Source: Lycocorax pyrrhopterus obiensis
Lineage: Eukaryota > Chordata > Aves > Passeriformes > Paradisaeidae
Assembly: GCA_014706295.1 (NCBI GenBank)
Contig: JACSVZ010000007.1
Location: forward strand, 58,232,975 to 58,296,974
Direction: 5' to 3'
DNA: 64,000 bases
Every line of letters begins with the position of its first letter. The first letter of the stretch is position 1. The translations under genes and the position numbers were made by a program. The notes beneath the pieces were generated by a model. It made no database searches. It was not told where the DNA came from and saw only the letters and a program-made list of their open reading frames with translations. Positions 24,337 to 36,812 of this stretch are shown here, one piece after another.

Positions 24337-26554
24337 CTGGAAGGGAAAACAAAAAAAAGCTAAAGGTTTAACATGGAATTTGGGAGTGAGGACATGGAGG
24401 GATATATTGTGAGAAATTGACACTTTTTTACTTGGGTTTTGAGCATTTAGAAAACGCAAGCCTATCTTTTTGGATGTCAGAATTGGACAGATTGTTTCTT
24501 AAAATAAATATTTTTTTTCCTTAAGTTAGTTGGCATCCAAGCGATACCTGCTTTATTTTTAAAAAAATAAATTCAAATACTATTTTCCTACAGAGGAGGG
24601 TTGAATGGATTTTGTTAACGTTGCTCTTAATAGGCTGTAGGAGGAAAAGTTTGGTCCATCTAGATTCCCACATCTGGGAATATTTTTTATAACTATCCCT
24701 TATTTTTTTTTTTTATAAGTGGATAGCACAATCTCTACGCGTTTTATTGGGTTTAATATGCTATGGTGCACTTCCAGATGAAATACATTCTTAAAGCAAA
24801 GTGCTGAATGGAGCTAAAATTGACAAAAAGTCCACATTTCTTCTGGCAAAAAAGCAGTGGATGTTCTTACTGACATAAAGAATATTGTGCAAAGATCAGT
24901 GCTGTGATATCTAACAAATGACAAACTAAAATCATCCTTACTGAGTGCATTTAGTCAGGCAGAAAATTGACCTTGTAGTGCACAGTGGGACAAGAAGGCA
25001 CATATTGATTTTGAATACTCAAATGGCAGAAGCATTCGAAAAGGGCTTGACCAGGCCATGCTGAATAAATTGTATTTATTTATTATATTGTGTTAATCAG
25101 CCTCATGATGCATGGCACGTGGAACCAGGAATCTGGGGCAAGGTTCTCACAAAACTTTTAATCTGTTTTCTATAAAGCAGTTAAGTGCTTTTCTTCGTTA
25201 TTTTCTTCTTGGAGATGCAAGCTTGCTTGGCCCACAGTGTGAGACTACTGGTGTGCACCAGCTCTGTGTCTGGCTGTCTGCCATGAATGCATCAATTAGC
25301 CATAATTAAAAGCCCTTTAAAGAGGATTTTGTACTAGGTTGGGCTCAGCCCTCCCCATTCCAGTGGCAAGACTTTATGTTGTGTGGTTGAGAGCAGATTC
25401 CGTCCAGACTGAGCAGTAGCACAGTGTATTTCTGCCTGTCTGCAGAGGATGTGTAGACACACCATATGGATCTATACCTACCCATTTGGGATGGAGATTC
25501 AGATCTGGCTCATTTCAGACAGGTGTTCCAGGCAGGTGGGATAAATCCTCCTCTGGAGGTGCCACTCTCTCATCATTTACTGCAGAGTAATAACTTCAGA
25601 TTGGACACGTGATTTGTAGACTGCTAGAGGGTAAATGAAGTTAATCCAACCCATGATTCAGGCTCCCAGACTGATGTTGTTTGTATAAAAGGTGTCTCTA
25701 AAAGGGTCTGCTTACCATCTTGCCAGCACAGAAGCACTTTCCTGTGGTTATGACTAACAGTAGGGGGAACACCAAAATGTCTCAGCATGCAGCCAGAAAC
25801 AAAGTGTTCACATCCTAAATTGTTAATGAGATCTCCATAAATACACTCAGATGCTCAGTTCGTGGCTTGTGGTGATCAGATTTTTAACTTTTTACCCCAA
25901 TACCATGACAGGATAGTCCGTAAACCCTCATTTTCACGGGTGTGTAACAGCTGAGGTGCTCTTCATTGTGATGTGCAATGCAAGGCACAGAGGGACACCA
26001 CCAGACAATTTTTTGGCAGTGAAAGACTGACACCCATTTGGGATCTTTGGCTGCTCTGGGGTATTTAGGATGATAGGAGTTTTACCACTGAGCTGTGTCA
26101 TGCAGTGGACAGAGGCCAAGGCTTGGAAATCCAGCGAAGGGAAATGTACTGAAGAGCTTCCAGGGCAGACAGAGCCCTGGCTCTGTGCTTGCAATGGGAA
26201 GAGAGAGGGGAGAGGGAGGAGAAGGTTCTAAAGAATGGTGACAACATTCCACTGAGGTCAGTATTGACTTCTCTCTGCATAGTGGCTGTTTGTGTCCTCA
26301 TAATTTATTTATTTGGAAGTTGGCAGGCTCCTCTTCCTTCAGGTGGTGTGTGAGGATGAGGCTGGCAGACTTTTCGGGGGTGACAGCTGTGGGGCAGGGA
26401 AAGGCCATTAGAGGATACTCAAATATATGCTGCTGAGGGGAAATGTGGGCTTGAGGAGAGCCAAAGCTCTTCCAGTGTCCCAAAAACCTACTGGAAAGGG
26501 GCGTAGAGTATCTAAATTATGTAGCATCAGTGTGTGGACTCTGTATTTGCAGCT
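24337..26554. other. Intergenic stretch with no recognised feature
   Basis: AT-rich sequence with poly(A)/poly(T) runs (around 24500-24715). No CR1, LTR or convincing exon was seen. Confidence 0.55.
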
Positions 26555-26645
26555 GGCCCTGCTATGAACAGAGGGGGTTGGACCAAGTGGTTTCCAAAAA
26601 ACCCAAGTTGTGTTGTTTTATCATCTAGTGATTCTGTAGATTTTA
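26555..26645 (+). mobile_element. Degraded CR1 LINE 3' tail, sense
   Basis: GAACAGAGGGGGTTGGACCA followed by AGTGGTTTCC and, after a mutated stretch, TAGTGATTCTGTAGATT matches the end of a sense CR1 (GGGGGTTGGACTAGATGATC ... GATTCTGTGATT). It is short and diverged, so an old copy. Confidence 0.65.
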
Positions 26646-27124
26646 ATAGCACAAACAGGAGGTAAAATTCGAAAGTTCTTAGTTACGTCCTATTTTTTTC
26701 TGGTTTTCAGTTTAAATACCATGCTGAGGAACATGTAGCCAATTTTCAAGACAATAACTGTGAGAGCCAATACTCATCAAACAGACAGCAGAGAAATCTG
26801 GCATATTCTAAAACTATGGCATATAAATAAATTAAGCCTTTCGTCGGGCATCAGCTAAAATCCACACTTGGTGCCAAACACCGAGAATAATGTCTCGGTG
26901 ACTATGCAGTTTCTGGAAGCAGTGGGCTGATACGGATACATCAACAACACCCACACCCTCTTCCAGCCTCCTCCTCAGTCCAGTAAAAGGTGATTACAGT
27001 GTCTGAAAATGCCATCAAAATACCAGTAGCATTTGAGCTGTTTTTCAGTGCTGCCCTGACAGACATGCACATCCAAGGCTGTAGGAAATATGTAGGTTTC
27101 TCATTAGTGGCTGGGTCTGGAGGC

Positions 27125-27177
27125 GATTCTCATCCCTCTGGATTCTCATCCCTCTGGATTCTCATCCCTCTGGATTC
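27125..27177. repeat. 16-bp tandem repeat, 3.3 copies
   Basis: GATTCTCATCCCTCTG is repeated three times without a mismatch and followed by a partial GATTC. Perfect identity between copies suggests a recent expansion. Confidence 0.97.
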
Positions 27178-27533
27178 AGCCTGCTCCTCTCACAGTCAGT
27201 GTGTGGACACCATCGATGACAAGGCCTGGGCTTGTCCAAAGGATCTGGGCACATCCATGGGTCCTGTGCACATTCCTAGGGTCTGCCCAAGCCCCATTCC
27301 CAGGCTTATTCCCTGCTTGTCTAGCTCCATTCAAAGGTTTACACCTGACCCTATTGGATTATTAGACGTTTTTCCAGACTCTGTAACCTCCTTGATTTCT
27401 GTGATGGCTCACAGGGCTACTCACAAAATCCTTTGCAGTCTGTGGCTTAGCAACAAGTCTCCAAATTAAACAGGAACAACAGGACAAGCCTTCTGCCATT
27501 CTCAGGGCATTATTTCATTAAACAAGCCTTCGA

Positions 27534-27567
27534 TTTTGTTTTATTTTATTTTACTTTATTTTATTTG
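27534..27567. repeat. (TTTTA)n simple repeat
   Basis: TTTTA-type units with one interruption, visible directly. Confidence 0.88.
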
Positions 27568-30500
27568 TGGCCCTTTGGTACACTCTTGAGCAGCACGGTG
27601 TTCCACAGAATGGCAGGGACTGGGGTGTTTGTGGGTTTTAATGAGCCAGTTTGAGAAGAGGAACTCAAGTGAGACACCAGCTTCTGCCATGTGTGTGACC
27701 ATTCCCTCTGGCTTCCTGCTCCAGTTGCACTTTGGGTGAACTTCACCCCCAACAGCAATTTGAACCCATGCCATGTACTGATAGCGAAAGTTCTCTGCAT
27801 TTCCTCAGCCAGACCTAGGGCTCTGCTCATCATCTCCATGTGTCCTATGCCAAGACATGTGGGCACTTTTCCTGTCCTGGACTTGTTTTCAGTAGAATTT
27901 CCTGAGATGTTCCACCTCTTTTATCTGTCACCACTTCATTTTACTAGAAAAAGAAAAAACAAAACGCATTTTCTGAGTGATCATTGGAAATTCACTTGCA
28001 TCCAAGGCTGCTGCCAGGACCATTAGTTTGAGGTCACAGTTCAGTTTGTAAATTGGGTGTCTTATCTGAGCTCTCATGGAAAAAGGCATTTTTTTTCTAA
28101 AGAAAAACAAAATTTCTGCTCTGCTTCTAATTAGTCCTCTGTTGTCCCTGCAGGATTAATTATTGCCTTCCTCACTCAAATCATCAAATGCTGTTTGGCA
28201 ACAGCTTCTTTTTTTAATTTTATTTTAGGTGTAATTAGGAGTCCTAGCATTACAAACAAGCTCAGTCAGGTTGTACCTTAAAATTACAGAACTGAAATGT
28301 CACTTGATCTAGTAGTTTAAACCGAGCTTTTGAGTACCAACAACCCCATTGCACGCAGTGGATGTTCAGAGCTCATTCTTTTGGGGTCATCAGTAGGTCA
28401 GTGTGAGCATCCTTCTCCTGAAACCAATCACAGAAGGGATTGGATTCTTCAGGGTCCTCCCACAGTGGGATTTTGAGAAAAGGATTATGGGTGCAAGGAT
28501 GCAGTGGCACCTCCCAACCCTTCCTACTGCCTATTGATGGTCTGTAGATTCCCAGCCACATATCTTCTCTATTTAAAGGAGGGCTGAGGGCCACCAACTG
28601 CCTAATTCTGTCAAGTGGTAAATTGAATTTATCGGGTGGGAGAGGCAGTAGCCAGCAATAAGGCAGGATTTGGATTTTAAAATTCTTCCTGGTGGGAATT
28701 GGGCAAGCTACCAGAAAGACAATAAAGGATTTATCTGGCCATGCATGCCAAAGGAATGCTAAACATGTGAGCAGGAGAATTTATTGATACCAGTGGAAAA
28801 GCTCATTAGCGTTGAAGTGCAAAGCAGGTCTGCAAATGTACCTTTCAGCTGTCCCAGTAAAATCCTTGCACTTGGACAAGGGGAGCCATGGCTTGTTCCT
28901 GTGGAGGGTAGAACTGGCTAATGAGCTTTCCCAGAAGACCTGCACACAAACCGAGTTTTCTCAAATGTCATAGTTGGCACTATTTCACTCCTGTGGGCAC
29001 ATTTCACAACTGAGCTCAGTGTCAGCCTCCCCCTGCCTCTGGTTTCACAGGGATTCAGAGATGCTCCTAAAGCTGGTACTGCAGCATTTCTCCTAGGGCA
29101 GGTTCGTCCCCCCCCTTACTTGTCACTGATTGTCGATTATTTGCCCTTTGAGAGATCGGTGGCCCTGTAAGGGACGTGGGACACCCCAACAAAGCTGCAG
29201 CTTGTGGGGCTGCAGTGGAGGTAAAGGCTCGCCATATTTTGTCTGGAAAACATGCCAGCCATAAAAATACTCCTGCTAGCTGTTTAAAGCTCCAATGCCT
29301 TATCAGCACAGTTTATGTAACAAAATCCCATTAGTACTGCCAGCCGTTCTCACGTGAATTAGGACATGATATGCTTCATAAACCTTACACACCTATTGAC
29401 TGTTCTTATTCATAGAGACTTGGCTGGGCTTTTATTTGCAGGTGTAGCTGCGTATCTTGGGTTAATTTCTGTGTTTTGAAGGCTACATAATATGAAGCAG
29501 GATATTTTCCACAATGAAACGCAGTGTATCCCTTCCTTGTTTGTTTATGTCTTTTCTCTTTCTCTCTCCGTCCTCCCTCCCTTGTTTCCTTGCCTAGGTC
29601 ATTAGGCTAGCAAACTGTAGAAATGGGGAGATTGATTAAGTGATGTTGCATCAGCAGATTTAATGAGATAATGATCTGTTTTGCTATTTGTGTTCAGAAG
29701 AAATAATACACTAATAAGAATGGTAGCAAGTGCTGATTTTTTAATGCCCTGCTTAAATACCAGCCAGTGACTGAGTGGTTCAGTAAAGTGGTCTCAGCAG
29801 ATCTTCTAAATTGTGTTCTCTGTTTTGGAGGTAAATATTTTCAAGCTTCAAGCATCTCATGTAAATGTTCTTACTAAGGTCAGTGGAAATCTTTCCATTA
29901 ATTTCTCTAACCCAGTTCTCGCAGAGGGACCAGGACACTGAGTCCCAGTGTGGGCTGAGCTTTCTCAAAACTGAGAACTGTGGGTACTAGAATTTTAATT
30001 TCAGGCCCTTGTCTAATGCAAATGGCTCCAAGATTTCATGCCCTACTAAATGCTGCATGCCAAATGCAGAAATGTAGAGGATGTGTTTGAAGATTGGGAC
30101 AGCAAGGTGAATTGCCATAAAAATCAGCTGAACCAATCAGGGAAAGGGCACTTTTTAATTTACATGTATTTGAATCCAAAAGACACATTCTTGGTGTCTG
30201 AACTGTCAGTAATTTCCATCCAAAGTAACTGCTCGAAATTCACGACTGTCTAGAATATCCTTGCACAAGCCAGATATGTACATAAGCTGTGCAAACTCTC
30301 TCTGGGGAGAAGCACAGTTAAAAATAAAGCTATTATTGCTACCACAGAGAGAGACGATGACAAAGACAAGAGGCTGAGCACCAGGTGCTGTGAGACTGGA
30401 TCCTGCCATGCAGCCCTGCATCTGAGCATTGCTGATCTGGGTGTGGGCAGATGTGCTCGACTTCTGAGCCCTGTTTGTGTCTCCTCGTCTCCATCCACAC

Positions 30501-33500
30501 CTGGAGCAGAGCAGAGCAGGGAAGGGGCGGCTTGTGAGGGGGTTCATGAAGTGTAGCCCCCACCCCAGACCAGGCTTTGAAGGCTGGAGTCCTGGCTCTG
30601 TGAGGGACACAGCAGCTTTGGCGTGGGTTTTAGGATTCCTCCCGTGCCTCCCCCACCCCTTTGATATGCTTATGAGTTCCCACACATTTAGGCAACTAGT
30701 CATCCTAGGCTCCTAAATGAAGAAAAATCTAGGGGATTTATGCTGGGATGAAAGAGGGACAAGGGGTGGGCATGATCTTGCCCGTGTCTGTGCACGCTCA
30801 GCTTTGCAGTGGTGTCTGCAGAAGTATCCTGGTAGAAGCATGCTCACAGAATACTCACAATTAGTGGCAGGGGGAGATTATTTTTTAATGAATTGTCATC
30901 GCAGGGGACCTCATTACAGTCAAAACATTGTACTGTTTTTCTAGGGTTTTTTTCCTTAGGCTTCCCCCCTCACCCAAAATGACAACTGAAAACTAAACTG
31001 AGCAGGAGCTGCTGTACAAGCCTGCACAGAGATGCTGAACCTAAAAAACCAGCCTGCCCTCACAAGGTACCCACGGGGCTGTGCTGAGCACCCGACCTCG
31101 GCATAACCTGCCTTCTATTTCTTTTTTTTTTTCTCTACTGAAATGCCAATGTGCATTTTTTTTCTTTCCTTGTATCACCAGCCCAGCACTCCCCACCCCA
31201 CATTTTTGCTCTGGTATCTCTCTCCACCCTTGAGCACCTAATAGGGACTAATCCCTGGTTTGTGGGAATCTTTCCACTAACATTAGCAGGACTTTCAAAG
31301 CATAATGAGCTTTAAATCCTCCTCTTTTTTTTTTTTTTTTACCCTGAGGTCCTTACGTTTTGAGTTCAAGTTTCAAGGTGTCCCATTAGCTGAAAAAGCA
31401 CCAGCTGGTATAATCGTGTTTGTGCAACCCTCGTGGAGAAGTTGGGCAAAACAACTGGTTTTAAAAGCTCATGTTGGAAAACCCGATCTACAGAGTAACT
31501 GTGGCTTTTGAATGTATGTGATTCACAGACACTGGACTGTGGGGAGGAAAAGTATTTTGAGAAAACACTTTTTTTTGCAAGGAAGAAATTGGGGGGAAGG
31601 GTTATTGCTCGGGTGATGTTTCTTTTGTTACTACTTGCTGCTCTTTGTACACTAGCCAATGCAAATGACATTCATGTTCCCGACAATATTTTTGAACAGC
31701 CCAGCTATCTTTTTTGCTGTTGTTAATATACTGAGGATTTGGGAGGATTTTAAATGCCTCTGCCTTTCAGGATTATTTCTACAAAAGCATTTGAGAACTG
31801 TATTTTGACAGCAGGAAGCTTATAAAAACCTAGAGAAAAAAAATTTCAAAAAATAAAGCGTTTGAAACCGAACAGCTACGAAAAAGGAACGCACCTGTGC
31901 TACCATATCTGAAATCTGCAAAGCAATCACGAATTACATCAAGGAAGGACATCTTTCTACTGAGAATCAGACATCAGTTGGTACAGAGTGGATGCTCCCT
32001 TGGCCACCCGTGTGCCTGCCCAGGAGGAAGGCGTGGGAACGCTTTCGTTAACCGTGACTCTCCTGTCACTCTCGGACGTTGCCGTGTGTGGTCGGTTGAA
32101 ATTGGTTTATCTGTAGCAAGCTTCTTGTTGCACTTTTCTGTTTGCTAGAATTCAACAACAAGGAAAATCGTGGGTCACTTTAAAGCATTGGCAGACAACT
32201 GTTTCTAACCCAAAGGATAATGGGTTTTAGCACAATGAACTGTACTTCTTCAGGGAGGATCAATGTTGATTTTTTTTTTCCACACGTCTTTATTTACATG
32301 TGGCTATATTTTCATTGATACAGAATAAAAAGTGCATTTTATTGACCTTGATTGTGTGTGTCCTTACTTTCCCTGAGTACCATAGAAGTGATAGCTCTTG
32401 TTTTCCTGGCCAAAGCAGAACACAATTTGTTGAGATTAATGAGCAAAACATAATCTTATTTTTAGGTGGTTTGGGGATGAGGGAGATACATAAATCTGTT
32501 AGGATAGAGCTTCTCTACAGGACAATAGGAACAGTTCTTGACCCTCCTCCTCGTTAGCCTGAAGACAATAGGAAATACATCAAGCTGAGCTGGTCACAGA
32601 TACCTCATCCATAAAACTTCTGTAGCATCTAATTCCCTCTCCCGAGCAAATCAGGCTGAAGAGGGAATACTTTATCTGAGTAGATAATAAGTATTTTCTT
32701 ATAACCTTTTGTTCATAAAATGTTCCATTTTATTTGCTGCAAATGGGTAACCTTGCTTCAAAAAAATTACACTTCAGATGCAAAATGAAGATTTTGAAGG
32801 ACGGTGGGATAGAGGCAGAAGTGTTTCACTTGGAAATTTAAATAATTTCTAAGAGATGGCTCCCTTTGCTTCTTGCATCATTAGCTTGGTCACAAGTGGC
32901 CTGTGCCAAGGTACAAGAGATTTTTTGACAAACACACACAACATTGCTGACCTGTTCTTGAAAACACTGTTGCTTTGGTGCTCTGTCAGTGCAGAAACCA
33001 AAGCATGTGGAAATTGGTGGAGCTTTTTCTATTCCCTTGCAAGTGGCTTTGACCAGTCCCTACAGGTTTTGTCCCAGCCAGGAATGGTGTCTGGGTGTGG
33101 AGTAATCACAGCTGTGAGAGACAGAGTGGCCTTAATTTAGTTGGAGGGTAAAGCATCCAAATCTAGTTGTCCACAGATAGGTTTTGCCATCTGTAGGGAC
33201 AGGTGGAGAAAACTTTTTCTATTTATGGTGAAAAGTATTCATTGCTGAGCTTTAATTTTTTTTTTTTTGACTCACTAAGTGCCTACTCTCAGTTTCCTCA
33301 GCTGTGGTAAGGAGATCCTGGGCTCGGCACAGGAGGGAGAACAGCCTAAAGCCTTCATGGCAAACAGTGGTAGAACAGTCCATAATTTCCACTGCTGAAA
33401 AAACCAGTGCCAGGGACTGCTCCTGCTGCTTGTCCTTTGTAATTGAGGCTGGCTTTTGCCAGATTGGGAGCTGGCAGCATCAGCACAGCAGCTTCTTCCA

Positions 33501-34160
33501 AGTGGGCATTTGGGAGAGTGTCAAGACTGTACATCCCAGCCCTGGGAGCCTTGCTGGAAAGGGAACTGCCAGGATGGGGTATGAAGCAAGAATGGATTTA
33601 TTTGCAGGAGCTAATTTGTTGCTCTCTGGCAGCACTGATTTGTGCGGTGTTGCAGCTGTGCCTGAGCAAGCTGGCAACCTCTGTCATTATCCATGGAATG
33701 GGTCCTCACCAGATCCCAGACTCCTTCCTCGGCCCCCGACAGGGTTTGGATTGTACCCTGCAAGTGGTCAGAATGCTCACCAAAATGCAGGATCAGTCAC
33801 CAGAATTACTGAGGCCCTGGAGGAGAGACAAAGCACTCATTTTGCTTTGCAGATTGCTTTACCTGTGCACATTACCTCTGCCCAAACGAGCCCTGGAAGC
33901 CAGGGAAACAAGTTAATATATGCATATCTCATTCCCTTTATGAGAGCATCATCCAACACACCAGGCTGAAGATTTATTCTCCGGGGCTGATGCTGCTCCT
34001 GATTTAGGATCTGGTTATAAACAACATGTACAAGCCAACACAGGGCAGGAGCACAGGGCAGAGATAGAGGTTTGGTTCAGAACAGCTCCTTCCTCACATC
34101 AGTGCACCCTTTACAGGCACCTTTCTTACAGAAGCTTTTTCCCAATTGTCCACAGTGATG

Positions 34161-34290
34161 TTAAACTGGCCTGGCTGGACGGGGCTTGGAGCAGCCTGGT
34201 CTGTGGAAGGTGTGCCCATGGCAGGAGATGGAACTGAATGAGCCTTAGGGTCCCTTCCAGCCCAGACCATTCTGTGATTCTGTGATTCCA
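34161..34290 (+). mobile_element. CR1 LINE 3' fragment, sense
   Basis: GGACGGGGCTTGGAGCAGCC, GTCTGTGGAAGGTGTGCCCA, GGGTCCCTTCCAGCCCAGAC and ATTCTGTGATTCTGTGATTC occur in order, the standard sense CR1 terminus. About 130 bp remain. Confidence 0.93.
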
Positions 34291-36689
34291 TGTTATTTGG
34301 CAGAGAATGAGGCAAAAATGATCATCTAACGCATCTGTTAAAGTGAAGTAATGAAGATGGACCAAGCAAGTTTTTAACATGGGAAATTCTCTGGCTGCAT
34401 AGAAATAAAACAGCTGCTCAGTTCAGGGCACAAATTGAGCCAGGCACTGAAAGCCACCTGAACTTTTGTAATGCACAACTCAGAAATGGATAGAGATATG
34501 CCACTGATGTCAGCTATTTTTCTGGCCACCTTGAGCACTTCCCTCTCCTGGTCAATAATTTCCATCTAGCCAGGTCTGTCTGAGTAAAGCGTCTTGCTCA
34601 CTTGGTTGCACTTAAGAAAGTTTATAAATCATTACTTTCAAGCTTGAGCAGGCTGATCCTGCAAGCCTGAGAGTGGGGTGTTTGAAGTATCTGGGCAGCC
34701 TGGGACAGAGGCATTGAGGTGACTTTCCCAAAGAGCAGCAAAGTGTGCTGTCCCAGAGAGGATTCCTTCACAAATGCTGCTGCCAGGATTAGTGCTACTC
34801 AGCACCTCCTTTAGCAAGAGCTGTTTGGTGCTCACAGAGGGGAAGGTGTGAGGCGGAATGGTGACCAGGCAGCAGGGCAGAGCACAGGAGGAGCGGCTCT
34901 GAGTGCTCCTGACCTGGGAAGGTGCTGGCTGTGAACATCCTCAAGGACAGGGGCTGGCAGCACATCACCAGGCACTTTGGAAACATTGCTGGAGCAGAGC
35001 CGGAGTGTGCCCTGCCAGGAACTGCCGCTGATTGGCAGGAAGATGGACCGACCAATTTAATGAACCTCTTCCATCTCTCTCCTCCGTAATTCTGCGACAT
35101 TTTCCCCAGGAAAGTAACATGCTTCCAAATTAATCTGATTGCAGTGAAGCAGGCTGTCATCAGCCCCTGGAGAGATCAGAAGGGTGTGATCCATCCCAGC
35201 TGAGAGCAAACTGCTCTAAAGGTACCCAAAGGGCAGAGGTGACCCTCCCACAGGCTGCTACTCTGTCTACTAATAATTAGCAGTGAATTAAGAAAAGACA
35301 GGATAAGGAAATAAATTGAATCAATTTGTTTCCTGCTAGGTAAATAAATCATGGGAAAGAAAAGAATTGAGATGAGAAATAGATGGACAGACAGAAATGA
35401 GGGATTAATCAGTCTTGCAATCTACTTATAGGATTATAAATCAGTGATACAGACACTACTCAAAGAAAAGCACATCACTGTGTGAGATCTAAGACTGCAG
35501 AGCAGACACTCTTCAACATGGGAGGAGAATTTGGGCGTATTTATCTGTTTTTCATCTATGTATGTGTTGTCACATTCAAAGACCAGCTCCACTATGCCAC
35601 AGCTTGGCAGTACCCTGCAGGTGAGGCAGGAGGTACCAGTGGGAACAGCTGCAGGGAGCCGGATGGATGCAGCTCTGCTGCCTGCCTGTTCTCAGGTTTA
35701 TTCCAGACATTAGGGAGTATCAGAGTGAGGAGCTATGTAGTGCAGGCATGAGAAAGCGTGTCTCTCACTCAACAGGCAACAAGGGAAAAGCCAAATCTGT
35801 GATCATGCAGCACACAAACAGTCAGAAGTCACGTACAAGCATTCGGAAACAATGGCAAGGTTTCGTATTTGCTGAGATGGAAAGGAAGGAGGCAAGAGGA
35901 TTGGAGAAGCAAAATTCTGTCCCTGATGCTCCCCCTCTTCTCCAGTTTCTTATATTCTTCCATTCAGATGCCGTAAATTAAGGGCTTCCATCAGGAATGT
36001 AGAAAATATTCACTAGAAATAATTTTCCACAGAAACAGAACAGTGAAGAATGACATCCCTGATTTCGTGGGTGGGAGAAAGTCAAAGAGTCTGAGAATAT
36101 CCACAGCCTTTCAGAAGTAACCCAGCCTGTTGTTATTTTCCAAACTTTCTCACAAAAAAAGTTCTGCTTCATGCTTGGGACACCAAACTTCCTTCTCCAG
36201 CAGCACTTTTTAAAAAAGGAAGAAGAAAAAACATTTTAGGAAAAACCCTGGATCGATGGGTATAAGCAGACCCTCTGAACCCCATTTGTGGCTCACAATC
36301 CAATAACACAAAGTGTATTGTTTCTCTAAAATGCCCTCATCATCCTTATCTCCTATTTACATTTTGCAGCAGGGCCAAGAACAGCACAGATTTCCTGCAG
36401 TCAACAGATCACTCACCCTAAAGATTAAAAAATGCTACCTCAGTCTTTCATGGTGTAATTTTTTAATTGTCTATGCAATCAGCTTTCTTTAGTGAAAAAT
36501 GAAATGTGCCAAACCATAGTTTCTAAGCCATGTGCTGTCTTCTGCACCCCTGTGAGAGAGGAGGCCTGACTCAACACAGACTCGTTTCTAATAAACCTAC
36601 AGTTCCAAAAGGTTGGTAAACTTCATCCTGGGAGCATATGACAGTGCAGTGGCTTCACAGAAGACTCAGTTTTCCTTTAGTAGGGTGAG

Positions 36690-36812
36690 GCCTCTTTCCA
36701 TTTCTCTTTCTCTTTCCCCATTTCTCTTTTCTTTCCCTTTATTCTTTTCTCTTCTCTCTTCTTTTTTTTTTTTCTTTATCTTTCTTTTCCTCTCGTCCTT
36801 TGCTTTATCCTT
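36690..36812. repeat. Polypyrimidine tract (CT-rich low complexity)
   Basis: Over 120 bases of almost only C and T on the + strand, including a run of T near 36761. The opposite strand gives a Lys/Glu/Arg-rich open frame that is an artefact of this composition. Confidence 0.92.

Larger units (their letters stand above)
26646..34160. other. Intergenic stretch: simple repeats, two odd segments, no recognised gene
   Basis: It contains a 16-bp tandem repeat at 27125, a (TTTTA)n tract at 27534 and poly(T) runs near 31323-31341 and 33251-33268. A CpG-enriched patch lies at 31855-32100, with a short open frame with a signal-peptide-like start just before it. The 221-codon open frame at 33304-33969 (+) has an overlapping 157-codon one in another frame and shows no recognisable domain. 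Confidence 0.5.

Noticed and set aside
34374..34565. 63-codon minus-strand frame starting MEIIDQEREVLKVARKIADI
   Set aside because: Plausible helix-like start but short, with no splice or homology support.
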